A stretch of DNA of 64,000 bases, taken from NCBI RefSeq assembly GCF_007559425.1, contig NZ_VMHE01000004.1:1-64000 (forward strand), read 5' to 3'. Positions 42,528 through 51,857 of the stretch are shown in pieces. How positions within the stretch are numbered: position 1 is the stretch's first letter; every line of letters begins with the position of its first letter. Source of the DNA: Allobacillus salarius (GTDB lineage Bacteria > Bacillota > Bacilli > Bacillales > Alkalibacillaceae). The position numbers and the translations under genes are program-made. Under the pieces are notes generated by a model, which worked only from the letters and a program-made list of their open reading frames with translations, was not told the DNA's origin and did not search any database.

Positions 42528-44462
42528 TTAACTCTTTTCATTGACTTGATTTTTAATTTGATCGATAAATTGGCTCAAGCCGATTGTTTCAGTATCTTTT
42601 TCACCATACTTACGAACATTCACTGCATCCTCAGACATTTCTGCGTCACCTAATACTAACGCATATGGTACCTTCTTCGTCTGTGCTTCTCGAATTTTGT
42701 ATCCGAGCTTTTCATCACGCACGTCCAGTTGGACCCGAAGTCCTTGCTCTTGCAGCTGTTCCTCAACTTTTTTAGCGTAATCCATATGTGCTTCCAACGA
42801 AACTGGAATAATTCTAACTTGCTCTGGTGCTAACCAAACTGGGAAGGCACCTTTGTACTCTTCAATTAAGAAAGCGACAAAGCGTTCCATTGTTGAAACA
42901 ACGCCACGGTGAATGACGACAGGACGATGCTCTTTACCGTCTTTACCGATATACGTTAAATCAAATCGTTCTGGTAAATGGAAGTCGAGCTGAACAGTTG
43001 ATAGTGTTTCATCTTTTCCAAGCGCAGTCTTCACTTGAACATCTAACTTCGGGCCGTAAAATGCCGCTTCGCCTGTCGCTTCAACGAACTCAAGCTCCAT
43101 TTCTTCCAATGTTTCTTTTAAAAGCGCTTCTGCTCTATTCCACATTTCATCATTATCAACGTACTTCTCTTTATCTTCAGGATCACGATACGATAAACGG
43201 AAATAATAATCATCAACACCGAAGTCTTTGTATACGTTTTGCACCAACCGAACAACACGCATAAATTCATCTTTTAATTGATCTGGGCGGGCAAAGATAT
43301 GGGCGTCATTCAATGTCATTCCTCGAACCCGCTGCAACCCAGCAAGTGCTCCTGACATTTCATGACGGTGCATCGTACCGAGTTCTGCAATACGGACAGG
43401 TAGATCACGATAACTGTGCAAATTATTTTTATAAACCATCATATGATGTGGACAGTTCATCGGACGAAGAACTAAATCTTCATTATCCATTTCCATCGCA
43501 GGGAACATATCTTCCTGGTAATGATCCCAGTGACCACTCGTTTTATAGAGCTCGACACTACCTAGTACTGGCGTATAGACATGGTTATAGCCTAATCGCT
43601 CTTCCAAGTCGACAATATACCGTTCAATGATGCGGCGAATCGTTGCACCATTTGGAAGCCATAACGGAAGGCCCTGGCCAACTTTTTGGGAAACTGTAAA
43701 AATATCCAGCTCTTTGCCTAACTTCCGGTGATCCCGTTCTTTTGCTTCTTCGCGTTGTTTTAAGTATTCATCTAATTGGCTTTTCTTCTCGAACGCTGTT
43801 CCATATACACGTTGTAGCATTTGATTTTTACTATCGCCACGCCAATAAGCACCTGAAATTGAAAGCAATTTAAACACTTTGATTTTACCTGTGTGAGGAA
43901 CGTGAACACCGCGACAAAGGTCAGCAAACTCCCCTTGCTCATAAATAGTCACTGTCTCCCCTTCAGGAATGGCATTAATTAATTCTTGCTTCAGTTCATC
44001 ATTTTTGAAGCGCTCTTTTGCTTCTTCTCGGCTTACTTCAACCCGGTGAACTTCAAGTGCTTCATCGGTAATTTTTTTCATTTCTTTTTCAATTTTAGGA
44101 AGATCATCCGGAGTAATGGACTCTTCCATATCCATGTCATAGTAAAATCCATCTTCAATGACTGGACCCACACCGAATTTCACGTCTTGACCGTAGAGAC
44201 GGCGAATCGCTTGGGCCATTAAGTGTGCTGTTGAATGGCGTAATACTTCAAGCCCTTCAGGATCTCTGTACGTAATAATTTGGATCTCGCCATCATTTTC
44301 AAGTGGCTTACGAAGATCAACCATCTGTCCATTGAACTTCCCAGCGAGTGCTTGCTTCTTCAAACCTGAGCTAATGGATGAGGCTATATCTTCTGTTGTG
44401 GAACCTTTTTCAAATTCCTTCTGATTACCATCTGGGAAAGTAATTTGAATCCTTTCTGCCAT
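42528..44462 (-). CDS. thrS: Threonyl-tRNA synthetase
   Basis: ThrRS charges tRNA-Thr and hydrolyses Ser-tRNA-Thr. The 644-residue class II enzyme has the TGS domain (about 1-62) and the editing domain with [18 protein letters not shown] (about 73-90). The catalytic core has [34 protein letters not shown] and [17 protein letters not shown], with Cys/His zinc ligands. The C-terminal anticodon-binding domain begins around [15 protein letters not shown]-box leader precedes it. AAAAGGAG lies eight bases before the ATG. Confidence 0.97.
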   Translation of the reverse strand: MAERIQITFPDGNQKEFEKGSTTEDIASSISSGLKKQALAGKFNGQMVDLRKPLENDGEIQIITYRDPEGLEVLRHSTAHLMAQAIRRLYGQDVKFGVGPVIEDGFYYDMDMEESITPDDLPKIEKEMKKITDEALEVHRVEVSREEAKERFKNDELKQELINAIPEGETVTIYEQGEFADLCRGVHVPHTGKIKVFKLLSISGAYWRGDSKNQMLQRVYGTAFEKKSQLDEYLKQREEAKERDHRKLGKELDIFTVSQKVGQGLPLWLPNGATIRRIIERYIVDLEERLGYNHVYTPVLGSVELYKTSGHWDHYQEDMFPAMEMDNEDLVLRPMNCPHHMMVYKNNLHSYRDLPVRIAELGTMHRHEMSGALAGLQRVRGMTLNDAHIFARPDQLKDEFMRVVRLVQNVYKDFGVDDYYFRLSYRDPEDKEKYVDNDEMWNRAEALLKETLEEMELEFVEATGEAAFYGPKLDVQVKTALGKDETLSTVQLDFHLPERFDLTYIGKDGKEHRPVVIHRGVVSTMERFVAFLIEEYKGAFPVWLAPEQVRIIPVSLEAHMDYAKKVEEQLQEQGLRVQLDVRDEKLGYKIREAQTKKVPYALVLGDAEMSEDAVNVRKYGEKDTETIGLSQFIDQIKNQVNEKS

Positions 44463-44517
44463 GAAATCATCTCCTTTTATTGAAAGTACGAACTAATGAT
44501 CGAATGCTTTCCATAAA

Positions 44518-44735
44518 AAAACACCCATCCCTAAATACATAAAAGGGACGAGTGTTTTAACCCGTGGTTCCACCCTGATTCTGTCAAGTGACAGCACTCA
44601 AGTGACATCGTAACGTTGATGTACCGTTCAATATTAATCACCGAATCGGTTTTCACATTGAATGCTCAAAGGTGGTAGATTCATTGGCATACCCGGAAAA
44701 CTTACAGCCAAGGCTTTCCTCTCTGTTTGAGCTGT
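44518..44735 (-). ncRNA. T-box leader of thrS (Thr specifier)
   Basis: The minus strand contains the T-box core AGGGTGGAACCACGGG (44561-44576), followed by a terminator whose arms GTCCCTTTT and AGGGATGGGTGTTTT end in seven Ts. Stem I is closed by GCTCAAA (44726-44732) and TTTGAGC (44664-44670). Just inside the 3' arm is CTACCACC with an ACC threonine triplet. Uncharged tRNA-Thr would permit readthrough into thrS. Confidence 0.93.
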
Positions 44736-44788
44736 GTCAAATGAATCCATGTCCTTTTCAAAGCAGTTCGATCATTATTTATATCTGT

Positions 44789-44817
44789 ATTATATCGGTA
44801 AGATGAAGGAAAAGCAA
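44789..44817 (-). promoter_or_regulatory. SigA-type promoter of the thrS T-box operon
   Basis: TTGCTT, 17-base spacer, TATAAT on the minus strand, about 50 bases before stem I. From here to 44954 nothing else is recognisable. Confidence 0.65.
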
Positions 44818-44954
44818 GAAAGAATGTACTTAGATTAAAACAGAGGAACGATTGCTCTTTCAAAAATTGTTCTTACAGCTTTCACTTTTTAGCTTGTTTA
44901 AAAATCCTAAGCAAAAAGCTATCAACAGCACAAACCTAATGATAATCCGGTGAA

Positions 44955-45773
44955 TTACTTTTTCACATGCAAAAACGGAAACTTTCCAAGTGAACGAATC
45001 TCCACCTTTTCCTGAAAAACATTCATAATCGCATATAAATTATGGGTTTGATTTTTTGCTGTATAGACTATAATTTTTTCCGGATTGATCAATAATAACT
45101 TTCGCAATACCTCGGCATGCTTCAACATGTCTTCCGTTTCTTGTGTAAACCGGTACTTACTTTCCAACAATACATCATTCGAAATCAACCGAGCATGTTT
45201 GTCCATTACTACCGGCTCCTGTTGATGATCTAACACAACAATTACCTTGTCATGAACATTTGCGTAAATATCCAGCTGACCTCTCAACTCATTCATCTTT
45301 TCTTGATAAATTAATTCTTGTTTCCACTCCTCGATACCAAAACCGACAAGTTCGACCCAGTTATGATCTTGAAGGAATAGTTGCTGATACATTTTGTCGA
45401 AAGATATCAATTCATTGGATTCTTCGTACAAAAACTGAACCAACCGCTCATACAAAGAGTATTGAAATTGACTATGTACGAACTTCGGCGTAGCACTGAG
45501 TGTAACAATGTAAGGAATGATTTGATCTCGCTCTTCTTTTTCGAAATAAAATTGTTTTTCTAAAATGAAATGTGAAATTTTTGTTCCGTAATGCTCGAGG
45601 ACAAATGGATAAATGAGTTCAACGAGTTCGACTGGCGAAGCGGTGGTGTCAGATTGAACTGTGATGGTTTGATTGGACATGGTTAGTTGATCTGTTTGGA
45701 GTTTACCGAGTAAAAAAAAGTAAAACTGTTTAGCTTCTTTCAGTTCACGAAATAAAAAAGATGTCTCTTTCAC
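44955..45773 (-). CDS. ytxC: Sporulation protein YtxC
   Basis: The 272-residue protein fits the YtxC family by length and by its place immediately after dnaI, as in Bacillus subtilis. It is soluble and helical, with no signal peptide or clear catalytic motif. Conserved-looking parts are LVQFLYEESNELISFDKM, WVELVGFGIEEWKQELIYQE and LINPEKIIVYTAKN. The start is GTG 45773 with AGAGGG upstream. Its biochemical function is unknown. It lies 162 bases after dnaI; that gap shows only a weak imperfect hairpin. Confidence 0.85.
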   Translation of the reverse strand: MKETSFLFRELKEAKQFYFFLLGKLQTDQLTMSNQTITVQSDTTASPVELVELIYPFVLEHYGTKISHFILEKQFYFEKEERDQIIPYIVTLSATPKFVHSQFQYSLYERLVQFLYEESNELISFDKMYQQLFLQDHNWVELVGFGIEEWKQELIYQEKMNELRGQLDIYANVHDKVIVVLDHQQEPVVMDKHARLISNDVLLESKYRFTQETEDMLKHAEVLRKLLLINPEKIIVYTAKNQTHNLYAIMNVFQEKVEIRSLGKFPFLHVKK

Positions 45774-45935
45774 ATAGATCCCTCTTTCATTGAAAAACTA
45801 AGGCTTATGCTTGAATAGCGGTGCTACAAACAAAAGCCTAAGGTTGTCTAACTGTATTCCTGTCTTGCTGGTCTTTGCGCATTGTCTCAGGTAATACATT
45901 GTATGAAATAAGGATTAAAAAAATGTGAAAGGACA

Positions 45936-46877
45936 TTAATTTTGAAAATCTCGATAATTTTTCCCGTTCATTTCAACGGGTTCACTCACTTGGCGAATAC
46001 GTTCCATGATCCGTGCACTTTTCATTTGTTCCATTTTACCTCTACCTGATTGAGATAGCATTGCTTCTAACTCATCTGGTGTATAGTTCGAAGTAAAAAA
46101 TACGGGTAACCGTTCCATCATGCGGTATTGCAAGATTGCGCCTAGAATTTCATCTCTGAACCAAGGTGATAAAAACTCTGCACCAATATCATCCAATACT
46201 AGAACAGTTGCATTTTTGAATCGCTCAATTTTTTCACTAATTGTAGAGTCTGAAATAGACGATTTCATTTCGCGTACTAATTCAGGCATATAAATAAAAT
46301 ACGTATCAATTTTCTCTTCAGCTAAATGATTGGCGAGTGCAGCTAACATATACGTTTTACCGACACCAAATTGCCCATATAAATAAAGGCCGCGTGAAGG
46401 TAAATTCGTTTTGCTATCATGATAAAACTTTTGCACCTTTTTGAATGCTTCCACTCGCCCATCGTCTTGAAGATGCACTTGGTCAAAAGATGCTTCATGT
46501 ATCTCTCTTGGCATATGAAGACTTTTAACCATCGCACGTTGTTTCTGTTGTTGAATGGCTTTTTCTTTTCTTGGACATTCATGATAAATCAATTTAATTT
46601 TCTCATTTTCAACCAAAATTTCTGGCGCGTAACCTTGGACGACATTCACACAACCATCCAATGAAGGGCAATTTTCACAAGCCTTCGATTGATAGTCGAA
46701 CTCATACAATTTAATTAATTGTTTTTCGATTTGTTCATTTGTAATCTGTGGATGCTGAGCAAGGAACGCTTGAATCTCCGGAGATGATAAAATCTTAGAT
46801 TTCATTTCATTCATCGATGCCTGATAATTCTCTTTTCCTTTTAACCACTGACTTAATGCCGTTTGGATTGGTTCCAT
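45936..46877 (-). CDS. dnaI: Primosomal protein DnaI (helicase loader)
   Basis: DnaI loads the replicative helicase DnaC at oriC and at restart sites together with DnaB and DnaD. The 313-residue protein has an N-terminal helicase-binding region with a Cys/His zinc site (CENCPSLDGC and YHECPRK). The AAA+ domain has Walker A YLYGQFGVGKTYML (about 163-176) and Walker B ATVLVLDDIGAEFLS, and sensor FFTSNYTPDELE. AAGGGTG precedes the ATG. It follows dnaB by 37 bases, forming the nrdR-dnaB-dnaI cluster. Confidence 0.96.
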   Translation of the reverse strand: MEPIQTALSQWLKGKENYQASMNEMKSKILSSPEIQAFLAQHPQITNEQIEKQLIKLYEFDYQSKACENCPSLDGCVNVVQGYAPEILVENEKIKLIYHECPRKEKAIQQQKQRAMVKSLHMPREIHEASFDQVHLQDDGRVEAFKKVQKFYHDSKTNLPSRGLYLYGQFGVGKTYMLAALANHLAEEKIDTYFIYMPELVREMKSSISDSTISEKIERFKNATVLVLDDIGAEFLSPWFRDEILGAILQYRMMERLPVFFTSNYTPDELEAMLSQSGRGKMEQMKSARIMERIRQVSEPVEMNGKNYRDFQN

Positions 46878-46914
46878 CCGATTTCACCCTTATTGTCTAA
46901 CGTTATTCATCCAG

Positions 46915-48282
46915 CTATTTTTGAAAGCTTTTTATAAATTGTTCCAATTCTTGGCGATCTTTCTCTAACTCTTCCGCTGACTTCTCTTGCTTTACTGGTT
47001 GTTTTTTCTTCGATTCTTTTTGTTCTTTAAACCATTTTGGTAAAACTTCATTCGATTTTTTCGTTTGTGTTTGTTTTTTCTGTTGCCATTTTTGATACAT
47101 ATGATGTTCCCGTTTCGCTATATCCATTGCTTGCTCAGCAGTCGTAATTTTTTCACGACTCCAATGGGCAGCAATCGTTTCTAAATAATTTTTGGCTAAT
47201 TTATTTTGATTTCGTTTTAATACATAATCCACTAAGACGTTCATCACCGGTTGTTCAAGTCCATGTGTTTCCATCATTTCAGTAATCATATCGATCTCTT
47301 TCATGGAAGCTACGCCGGAACTTGATTGGTCTTCCAAAAGTTGACGATGGGTGATCGTTTCAAAGTGATGAATTAATTTATCCTTTTTTGAAAGGTTTTC
47401 GCTTTGATTGGAAGTATTCGTGCTTTTATTTTTATTAATTGGTGGCTTTTCCGTAGACTGTTCGTTTTGTCGATATAATCTTGGTGGGACCGTTCCATGT
47501 TTTTTATAATAAATATCTTTACACATCGCATGGAACTCTTTCCGGTCAAGCGTTGATGCCTCAGTCACTGCCCACATAACTGCTTTTTCTAGTTCCAAGA
47601 AGTTTACATCATAGATTTTGATCATTTTCTCCATGAAGATTAAATTCGATTGCGTTAATATTGTTTCTGGTTGAAGCTGTTGTTGTGAAAGCATTTTTTT
47701 CAACCAATCTACCGGCAAACTTGATTCCTCAAATTGCTCTTCCTGTTTAACCGTAGGCCCTTCCGCTTCTTCTTTCGGAGCAACAGTCGTAAACACTTCA
47801 TCGAATGACGTCGTTAGCTGTTGTACGGAATCCGGTAGTTTTTTCGGTTGTATTAATTTTCTTTTCAATTGATTGGCTACATCTTGTCCAACTTGATGTT
47901 CCAATAAGACCGCATACATCGAATCAGCGAAAAATCCTTTAGCAGAAAACGGCGGCTGCAATAAATAATAAAAGGTCGTGTAGCTTAATGACTCTTTATA
48001 TGTTTTTAACAGTCCGATTGCTTCCAGTCTTTTTCTCGCTTCATAAAACTCATCCAAATCCATGTTTAGCATCGTCATCACATAATGATGAGAAGCTGAT
48101 GCGTCAGAAGCTTGTTTCGCTGCTTCTTCTTTTAAAAATTGAAACAGTGCAACAGCTTCTCTACCGATCAAAGGTTGATACAATAATGTCAAAACGGAAT
48201 CAGCATCCGTGAAAAAAACTTCTTGCTGTATAACTTTCATCCGGTCATTCGGTAATAAATGCTTCATCCGTTCCATTGTCAT
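46915..48282 (-). CDS. dnaB: Replication initiation and membrane attachment protein DnaB
   Basis: In Firmicutes DnaB is the helicase-loading co-factor, not the helicase. The 455-residue protein has an N-terminal winged-helix region and a C-terminal DnaB_2/DnaD-like domain (FLEMEKAVMWAVTEAS-like and VLVDYVLKRNQNKLAKNY). The tail is Lys/Gln-rich. Low-complexity linkers (NKNKSTNTSNQSENLSKKDK) separate the domains. It starts 18 bases after nrdR and is followed by dnaI. Confidence 0.93.
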   Translation of the reverse strand: MTMERMKHLLPNDRMKVIQQEVFFTDADSVLTLLYQPLIGREAVALFQFLKEEAAKQASDASASHHYVMTMLNMDLDEFYEARKRLEAIGLLKTYKESLSYTTFYYLLQPPFSAKGFFADSMYAVLLEHQVGQDVANQLKRKLIQPKKLPDSVQQLTTSFDEVFTTVAPKEEAEGPTVKQEEQFEESSLPVDWLKKMLSQQQLQPETILTQSNLIFMEKMIKIYDVNFLELEKAVMWAVTEASTLDRKEFHAMCKDIYYKKHGTVPPRLYRQNEQSTEKPPINKNKSTNTSNQSENLSKKDKLIHHFETITHRQLLEDQSSSGVASMKEIDMITEMMETHGLEQPVMNVLVDYVLKRNQNKLAKNYLETIAAHWSREKITTAEQAMDIAKREHHMYQKWQQKKQTQTKKSNEVLPKWFKEQKESKKKQPVKQEKSAEELEKDRQELEQFIKSFQK

Positions 48283-48300
48283 TTCATATAACCTCCAAAC

Positions 48301-48765
48301 CTACTCTTTCTTCGTGCGGTGGATCATTTCGTTCAATTCATTCATAAAGACGTTAATATCCTTAAATTGGCGATACACAGAAGCAAAGCGCACATAAGCA
48401 ACTTCATCGACATCCGCTAATCGCTCCATAATCATTTCGCCAATATCATTACTCATGACTTCGGAATTTCCTTGATTACGTAATTCTCGTTCAACATCGA
48501 AAGCAATCTTTTCGACTTGATCGACAGACACCGGTCTTTTCTCACAAGATTTCAATAAACCTCTTTTGAGCTTCTCACGAGAAAACTCTTCTCTCATACC
48601 CTCTTTTTTTACAACAATTAACGGAATCTCCTCAACGCGTTCGAATGTAGTAAAACGATAGTAACATTCATCGCATTCTCTTCTCCGACGAATTGTTTTA
48701 CCTTCATCAATCGGTCGGGAGTCCAGTACGCGTGTGCTTTTATAATCACAATTTGGGCATTTCAT
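48301..48765 (-). CDS. nrdR: Transcriptional regulator NrdR
   Basis: NrdR represses ribonucleotide reductase genes according to ATP/dATP bound to its ATP-cone. The 154-residue protein has the zinc ribbon [15 protein letters not shown] (Cys3, Cys6) with the second pair in [11 protein letters not shown], and the ATP-cone starting [16 protein letters not shown]. Start ATG 48765 follows GGGTGG; five upstream codons of the open frame are discarded. A TATAAT with extended TG (48807-48815) is the likely promoter. In Bacillus subtilis speD lies between gapB and nrdR; it is missing here. Confidence 0.95.
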   Translation of the reverse strand: MKCPNCDYKSTRVLDSRPIDEGKTIRRRRECDECYYRFTTFERVEEIPLIVVKKEGMREEFSREKLKRGLLKSCEKRPVSVDQVEKIAFDVERELRNQGNSEVMSNDIGEMIMERLADVDEVAYVRFASVYRQFKDINVFMNELNEMIHRTKKE

Positions 48766-48806
48766 CGATAGCCACCCCAATTTATTCTTCTACTAGTATT
48801 CTTCTT

Positions 48807-48815
48807 ATTATAACA
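48807..48815 (-). promoter_or_regulatory. Extended -10 promoter of nrdR-dnaB-dnaI
   Basis: TGTTATAAT (TG-N-TATAAT) on the minus strand with no recognisable -35, 42 bases before nrdR. Confidence 0.5.
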
Positions 48816-49109
48816 AATCACTTTGCTAAAGTTTAGTGTTGTTTTTTGACACTTGACTAGTTGCAGAACTCCAGCAATCCATAAATCTATCGACTCTTCT
48901 TTCTACCTACTTATCCCATAGGATTGACATGGTGTCAAATTTGGAAAAGTTACTTATCATGCGGTCATTAAATGAATAAATGATTTATATAAACCGAATC
49001 GAATAGAATTGAGAAGATTTTCGATTTTTCCCGCTTAGATGCAAGTGGTGTTTTCTTTTCAGTTCGGACGTAGCGAACTAGCGTGTAATTTGGTATCTAC
49101 TTCGATTAA

Positions 49110-49277
49110 AGGAGCTTTCTAATCAGGGGTGGCGGTCAGAAATTCTACTCTACCATCGATTAGAAGTGCTCTAATCAACGGTAGCATTCAAAAATTGGAC
49201 TCTATCATCGAATAGAAGCGCTCTAATCAACGATAGCATTCAAAAATTAGGCTCTATCATCGATTAGAAGCTCTATA
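49110..49277. repeat. 52-bp palindromic tandem repeat in the gapB-nrdR gap
   Basis: TCTAATC recurs at 49118, 49170 and 49222 (52-base steps), with a truncated fourth copy near 49272. Each unit holds complementary segments (TCTAATCAACGGTAG and CTATCATCGATTAGA types), so each can fold into a hairpin with a TTCAAAAATT loop. The repeat lies directly after the gapB terminator in transcription order. The rest of the 578-base gap (48816-49100) has no gene or clear structure. Confidence 0.8.
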
Positions 49278-49278
49278 A

Positions 49279-49321
49279 AAGAAAAACCCGAACGATTTAT
49301 GGTTAAATCGTTCAGGTTTCT
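49279..49321 (-). terminator. gapB terminator
   Basis: AAACCTGAACGATTT / AAATCGTTCGGGTTT stem with a TTTTTC tail on the minus strand. Confidence 0.85.
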
Positions 49322-49343
49322 ATCTTTTTAATCTACTTACTAA

Positions 49344-50399
49344 TTAAATATCAACATTTTCTTTTGCTCTAGTATCAAGTGAATTCAAAGGCATTTCGTC
49401 GGCAATGTATTTCACAAGGTCTACTACCCGGCAAGAGTAACCCCACTCATTATCGTACCAAGCAAGGACTTTAACTTTTCTGTCTTCCATCACAATCGTT
49501 GAAAGTCCATCTACAATAGAAGAATGAGCATCCGTCATATAATCCATTGAAACTAGTGGTTCTTTATTAATAGATAGAATGCCTTTCATTGAACCTTCCA
49601 TTGCGTCATAAAATGCTTGATTCACTTGTTCAACTGTAACATCTTGTTTGACGTCTACAACTAAGTCTACAAGTGAAACGTTAGGTGTTGGAACGCGAAG
49701 TGCCATTCCATGCAATTTCCCTTGAAGTGTTGGCATTACTTCGCCAAGTGCTTTGGCTGCACCAGTTGAAGTAGGGATAATTGACTGAGTCGCACCACGT
49801 GCACGACGTAGATCTTTATGTGGGTTATCTAAGTTTTTCTGATCATTCGTGAATGCGTGAACAGTTGTCATTAAACCATTCTCAATCCCAAATCGATCTT
49901 CCAATATCTTCGCAACAGGTGCCAAGCAATTCGTTGTACAAGAAGCATTCGAGATCACATGGTCTGTTTCAGGTTGGTAATCGCCTTCGTTAACTCCCAT
50001 TACAATTGTTCGATCGACGCCACCTTTACCTGGTGCTGTTAAAACTACTTTTTTAGCGCCTGCATCGATATGAGGCTGTGCTTTTTCTTTTGAATTAAAC
50101 TTTCCAGTCGCTTCAATAACTACATCAATACCTAAATCTTTCCATGGTAGCTCTGCAGGATTACGGTTGGAAACTGTTCTAATCAATTGGCCATCTATCA
50201 CTAATTTATCATCTTCAACACTTACTTCACCATCATATTTTCCGTGATTTGAATCATACTTGATTAAATGAGCTAGTGTCTCAACAGGATAACTCGCATT
50301 TATTGCCACTACTTCTAATTGATCTTCTTTCATTACACGGCGAAAAACCATGCGGCCAATCCGGCCAAAACCGTTGATTGCAATACGTGTTGTTGTCAT
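49344..50399 (-). CDS. gapB: Gluconeogenic glyceraldehyde-3-phosphate dehydrogenase GapB
   Basis: GapB runs the gluconeogenic direction with NADP. The 351-residue protein has the dinucleotide-binding AINGFGRIGRMVFRR (about 6-20), the catalytic SNASCTTNCLAP and the sugar-phosphate-binding HKDLRRARGATQSIIPTSTG. The assignment to GapB rather than the glycolytic GapA rests on position beside coaE/ytaF/mutM/polA, as in Bacillus subtilis, on a NASY rather than acidic residue after the second strand, and on a perfect CcpN box at the promoter. AGGAGG lies seven bases before ATG 50399; 21 upstream codons are discarded. Confidence 0.92.
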   Translation of the reverse strand: MTTTRIAINGFGRIGRMVFRRVMKEDQLEVVAINASYPVETLAHLIKYDSNHGKYDGEVSVEDDKLVIDGQLIRTVSNRNPAELPWKDLGIDVVIEATGKFNSKEKAQPHIDAGAKKVVLTAPGKGGVDRTIVMGVNEGDYQPETDHVISNASCTTNCLAPVAKILEDRFGIENGLMTTVHAFTNDQKNLDNPHKDLRRARGATQSIIPTSTGAAKALGEVMPTLQGKLHGMALRVPTPNVSLVDLVVDVKQDVTVEQVNQAFYDAMEGSMKGILSINKEPLVSMDYMTDAHSSIVDGLSTIVMEDRKVKVLAWYDNEWGYSCRVVDLVKYIADEMPLNSLDTRAKENVDI

Positions 50400-50452
50400 A
50401 TTACATCCTCCTAAGGCATAAACGTTATACATATTTTGAAAATCCCACAAAT

Positions 50453-50463
50453 AGTATAACACA
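50453..50463 (-). promoter_or_regulatory. CcpN-type operator overlapping the gapB -10
   Basis: The minus strand reads TGTGTTATACT, matching all 11 positions of the CcpN box TRTGHYATAYW. Its last six bases are the -10 TATACT, with an extended TG. A second, opposite copy AACGTTATACA (9 of 11) lies at 50421-50431. Confidence 0.7.
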
Positions 50464-50509
50464 TTTATGTCGAAAAGGAAGATGGATTTTAAATTGTTTT
50501 AAGAAAATG

Positions 50510-51124
50510 TTAGTTTTTGAGTAAATTGGGCACGTTCCAATTCGTTAAAATGTCACTTAGTTGCTGCTTGCTTTCTTCAATTGTGCCACTATTATTGATG
50601 ATTGCATCGGCTTCTTCTTTCTTTTTTTCAATCGATATTTGTGCATCTATGCGGGATTGTGCTTCTTCCTTCGCACTCCCATCCCTGTCCATCAACCGTT
50701 CCAATTGTAACTTCTCCGGAATATAGACGACGAGCGTGCGGTCAACGTAATCAAAGAGCTTGCTTTCAAATAATAAAGGAATGTCCATGACGACTAATGG
50801 TACACCCTGTTTAACCAATTCATCTCGTTGTGTTAGCATTTCTTTCCGGATCTCTGGATGAATGATTTGATTTAATTCTGTACGTTTTTGTGCATCATTG
50901 AACACAATATTCCCTAACCGTTTCCGGTCAAGTGTTCCATCAGCTCCAATGACTTCATTTCCGAAATGTGCCTTAATCTTTTCAAAAGCAGGCTCACCCG
51001 GCTTCACTACATCTCGCGCAATTGCATCGGCATCAATCACTGGAATTGCTGCACTTTTAAACATATTGGATATCGTTGATTTGCCTGTTGCAATGCTACC
51101 TGTAAGTCCAACCACTAGTGTCAT
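50510..51124 (-). CDS. coaE: Dephospho-CoA kinase
   Basis: CoaE phosphorylates the 3'-OH of dephospho-CoA, the last step of coenzyme A synthesis. The 204-residue P-loop kinase begins MTLVVGLTGSIATGKST with Walker A GSIATGKST at about 9-17. DADAIARDVVKPGEPAF and the LVVMDIPLLFES and MDRDGSAKEEAQSRI segments follow. The open frame starts 33 codons earlier, within ytaF; TAGGG spaced before ATG 51124 and normal length favour the shorter form. It follows ytaF by eight bases. Confidence 0.95.
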   Translation of the reverse strand: MTLVVGLTGSIATGKSTISNMFKSAAIPVIDADAIARDVVKPGEPAFEKIKAHFGNEVIGADGTLDRKRLGNIVFNDAQKRTELNQIIHPEIRKEMLTQRDELVKQGVPLVVMDIPLLFESKLFDYVDRTLVVYIPEKLQLERLMDRDGSAKEEAQSRIDAQISIEKKKEEADAIINNSGTIEESKQQLSDILTNWNVPNLLKN

Positions 51125-51132
51125 CATAATCC

Positions 51133-51750
51133 CTACCCTATAAAATATGAAATACCTATTCCGATTAAAATCATTCCTGGAATCCATGCAAATAGATGTG
51201 TTGCATGAAATTGTTTGAACCATTTACCTGTCCATGCACCGACATGTAAAAATAAGCTTGAAAAAATTCCTACTAAAAGTCCGAGCAGATAGATCGGTAT
51301 CGTTGTAAATGTAGTCCCTATACCTGTCGCGAAGGAATCAAGTGATAGCGCTAACGCAACAACGAACACTTCGACTCCCCGGATGGAACCAGAACGGTCG
51401 ATATCCGCTTCTTGCGGCTCTTTTAATACTCGCCATATATCAACGATTGTCCATGGTGGCTCAACGGATTTCAGTTTTTCCTTTTGTTCAGTTGCCCATT
51501 GGTAGAGCACCCAGAGACCAATGGTGATAAAGATCATTCCACCAATGGATTCAGACGAAAATGGAAGCACGTATAGAAAGTACTTTCCAAGCCAACTTCC
51601 GATCACGAAGCAACTACCAGTAACTAAGCCAATCAGCCAAACAAAACGAAAACGTAGCTGAATGGAACGTAACTGAAAGGTGAAACCGAAGAAGAAACTA
51701 TCGAAGCTTACGGCAAAACTTAGTAATATCATGATGAAATACGGGCTCAT
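51133..51750 (-). CDS. ytaF: Sporulation membrane protein YtaF (MntP-like)
   Basis: The 205-residue protein has six hydrophobic helices and the MntP/YtaF repeat pattern: two related halves beginning SFAVSFDSFFFGFTF (about 11-25) and VALALSLDSFATGIGTTF (about 130-147). The paired Asp residues in the FDS/LDS motifs are typical of the metal-exporter-like fold. In Bacillus subtilis ytaF is a sporulation gene with unknown transport substrate. AAGGAG lies nine bases before the ATG; the gene sits between mutM and coaE. Confidence 0.9.
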   Translation of the reverse strand: MSPYFIMILLSFAVSFDSFFFGFTFQLRSIQLRFRFVWLIGLVTGSCFVIGSWLGKYFLYVLPFSSESIGGMIFITIGLWVLYQWATEQKEKLKSVEPPWTIVDIWRVLKEPQEADIDRSGSIRGVEVFVVALALSLDSFATGIGTTFTTIPIYLLGLLVGIFSSLFLHVGAWTGKWFKQFHATHLFAWIPGMILIGIGISYFIG

Positions 51751-51857
51751 GTAAAAGTAGCTCCTTCCATAAGCGGTCTACCTATCTTATGAAAAGAGCT
51801 TTATTCATGTGAGTTGCTCATTTATCGGGTCGCTAATTGACCCGGAATTAAAACTAT

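Noticed and set aside
45774..45935. Possible terminator or small RNA between dnaI and ytxC
   Set aside because: Only an imperfect CTAAGGCTT / AAGCCTAAG pairing with a long loop and no T-run; too weak to call.
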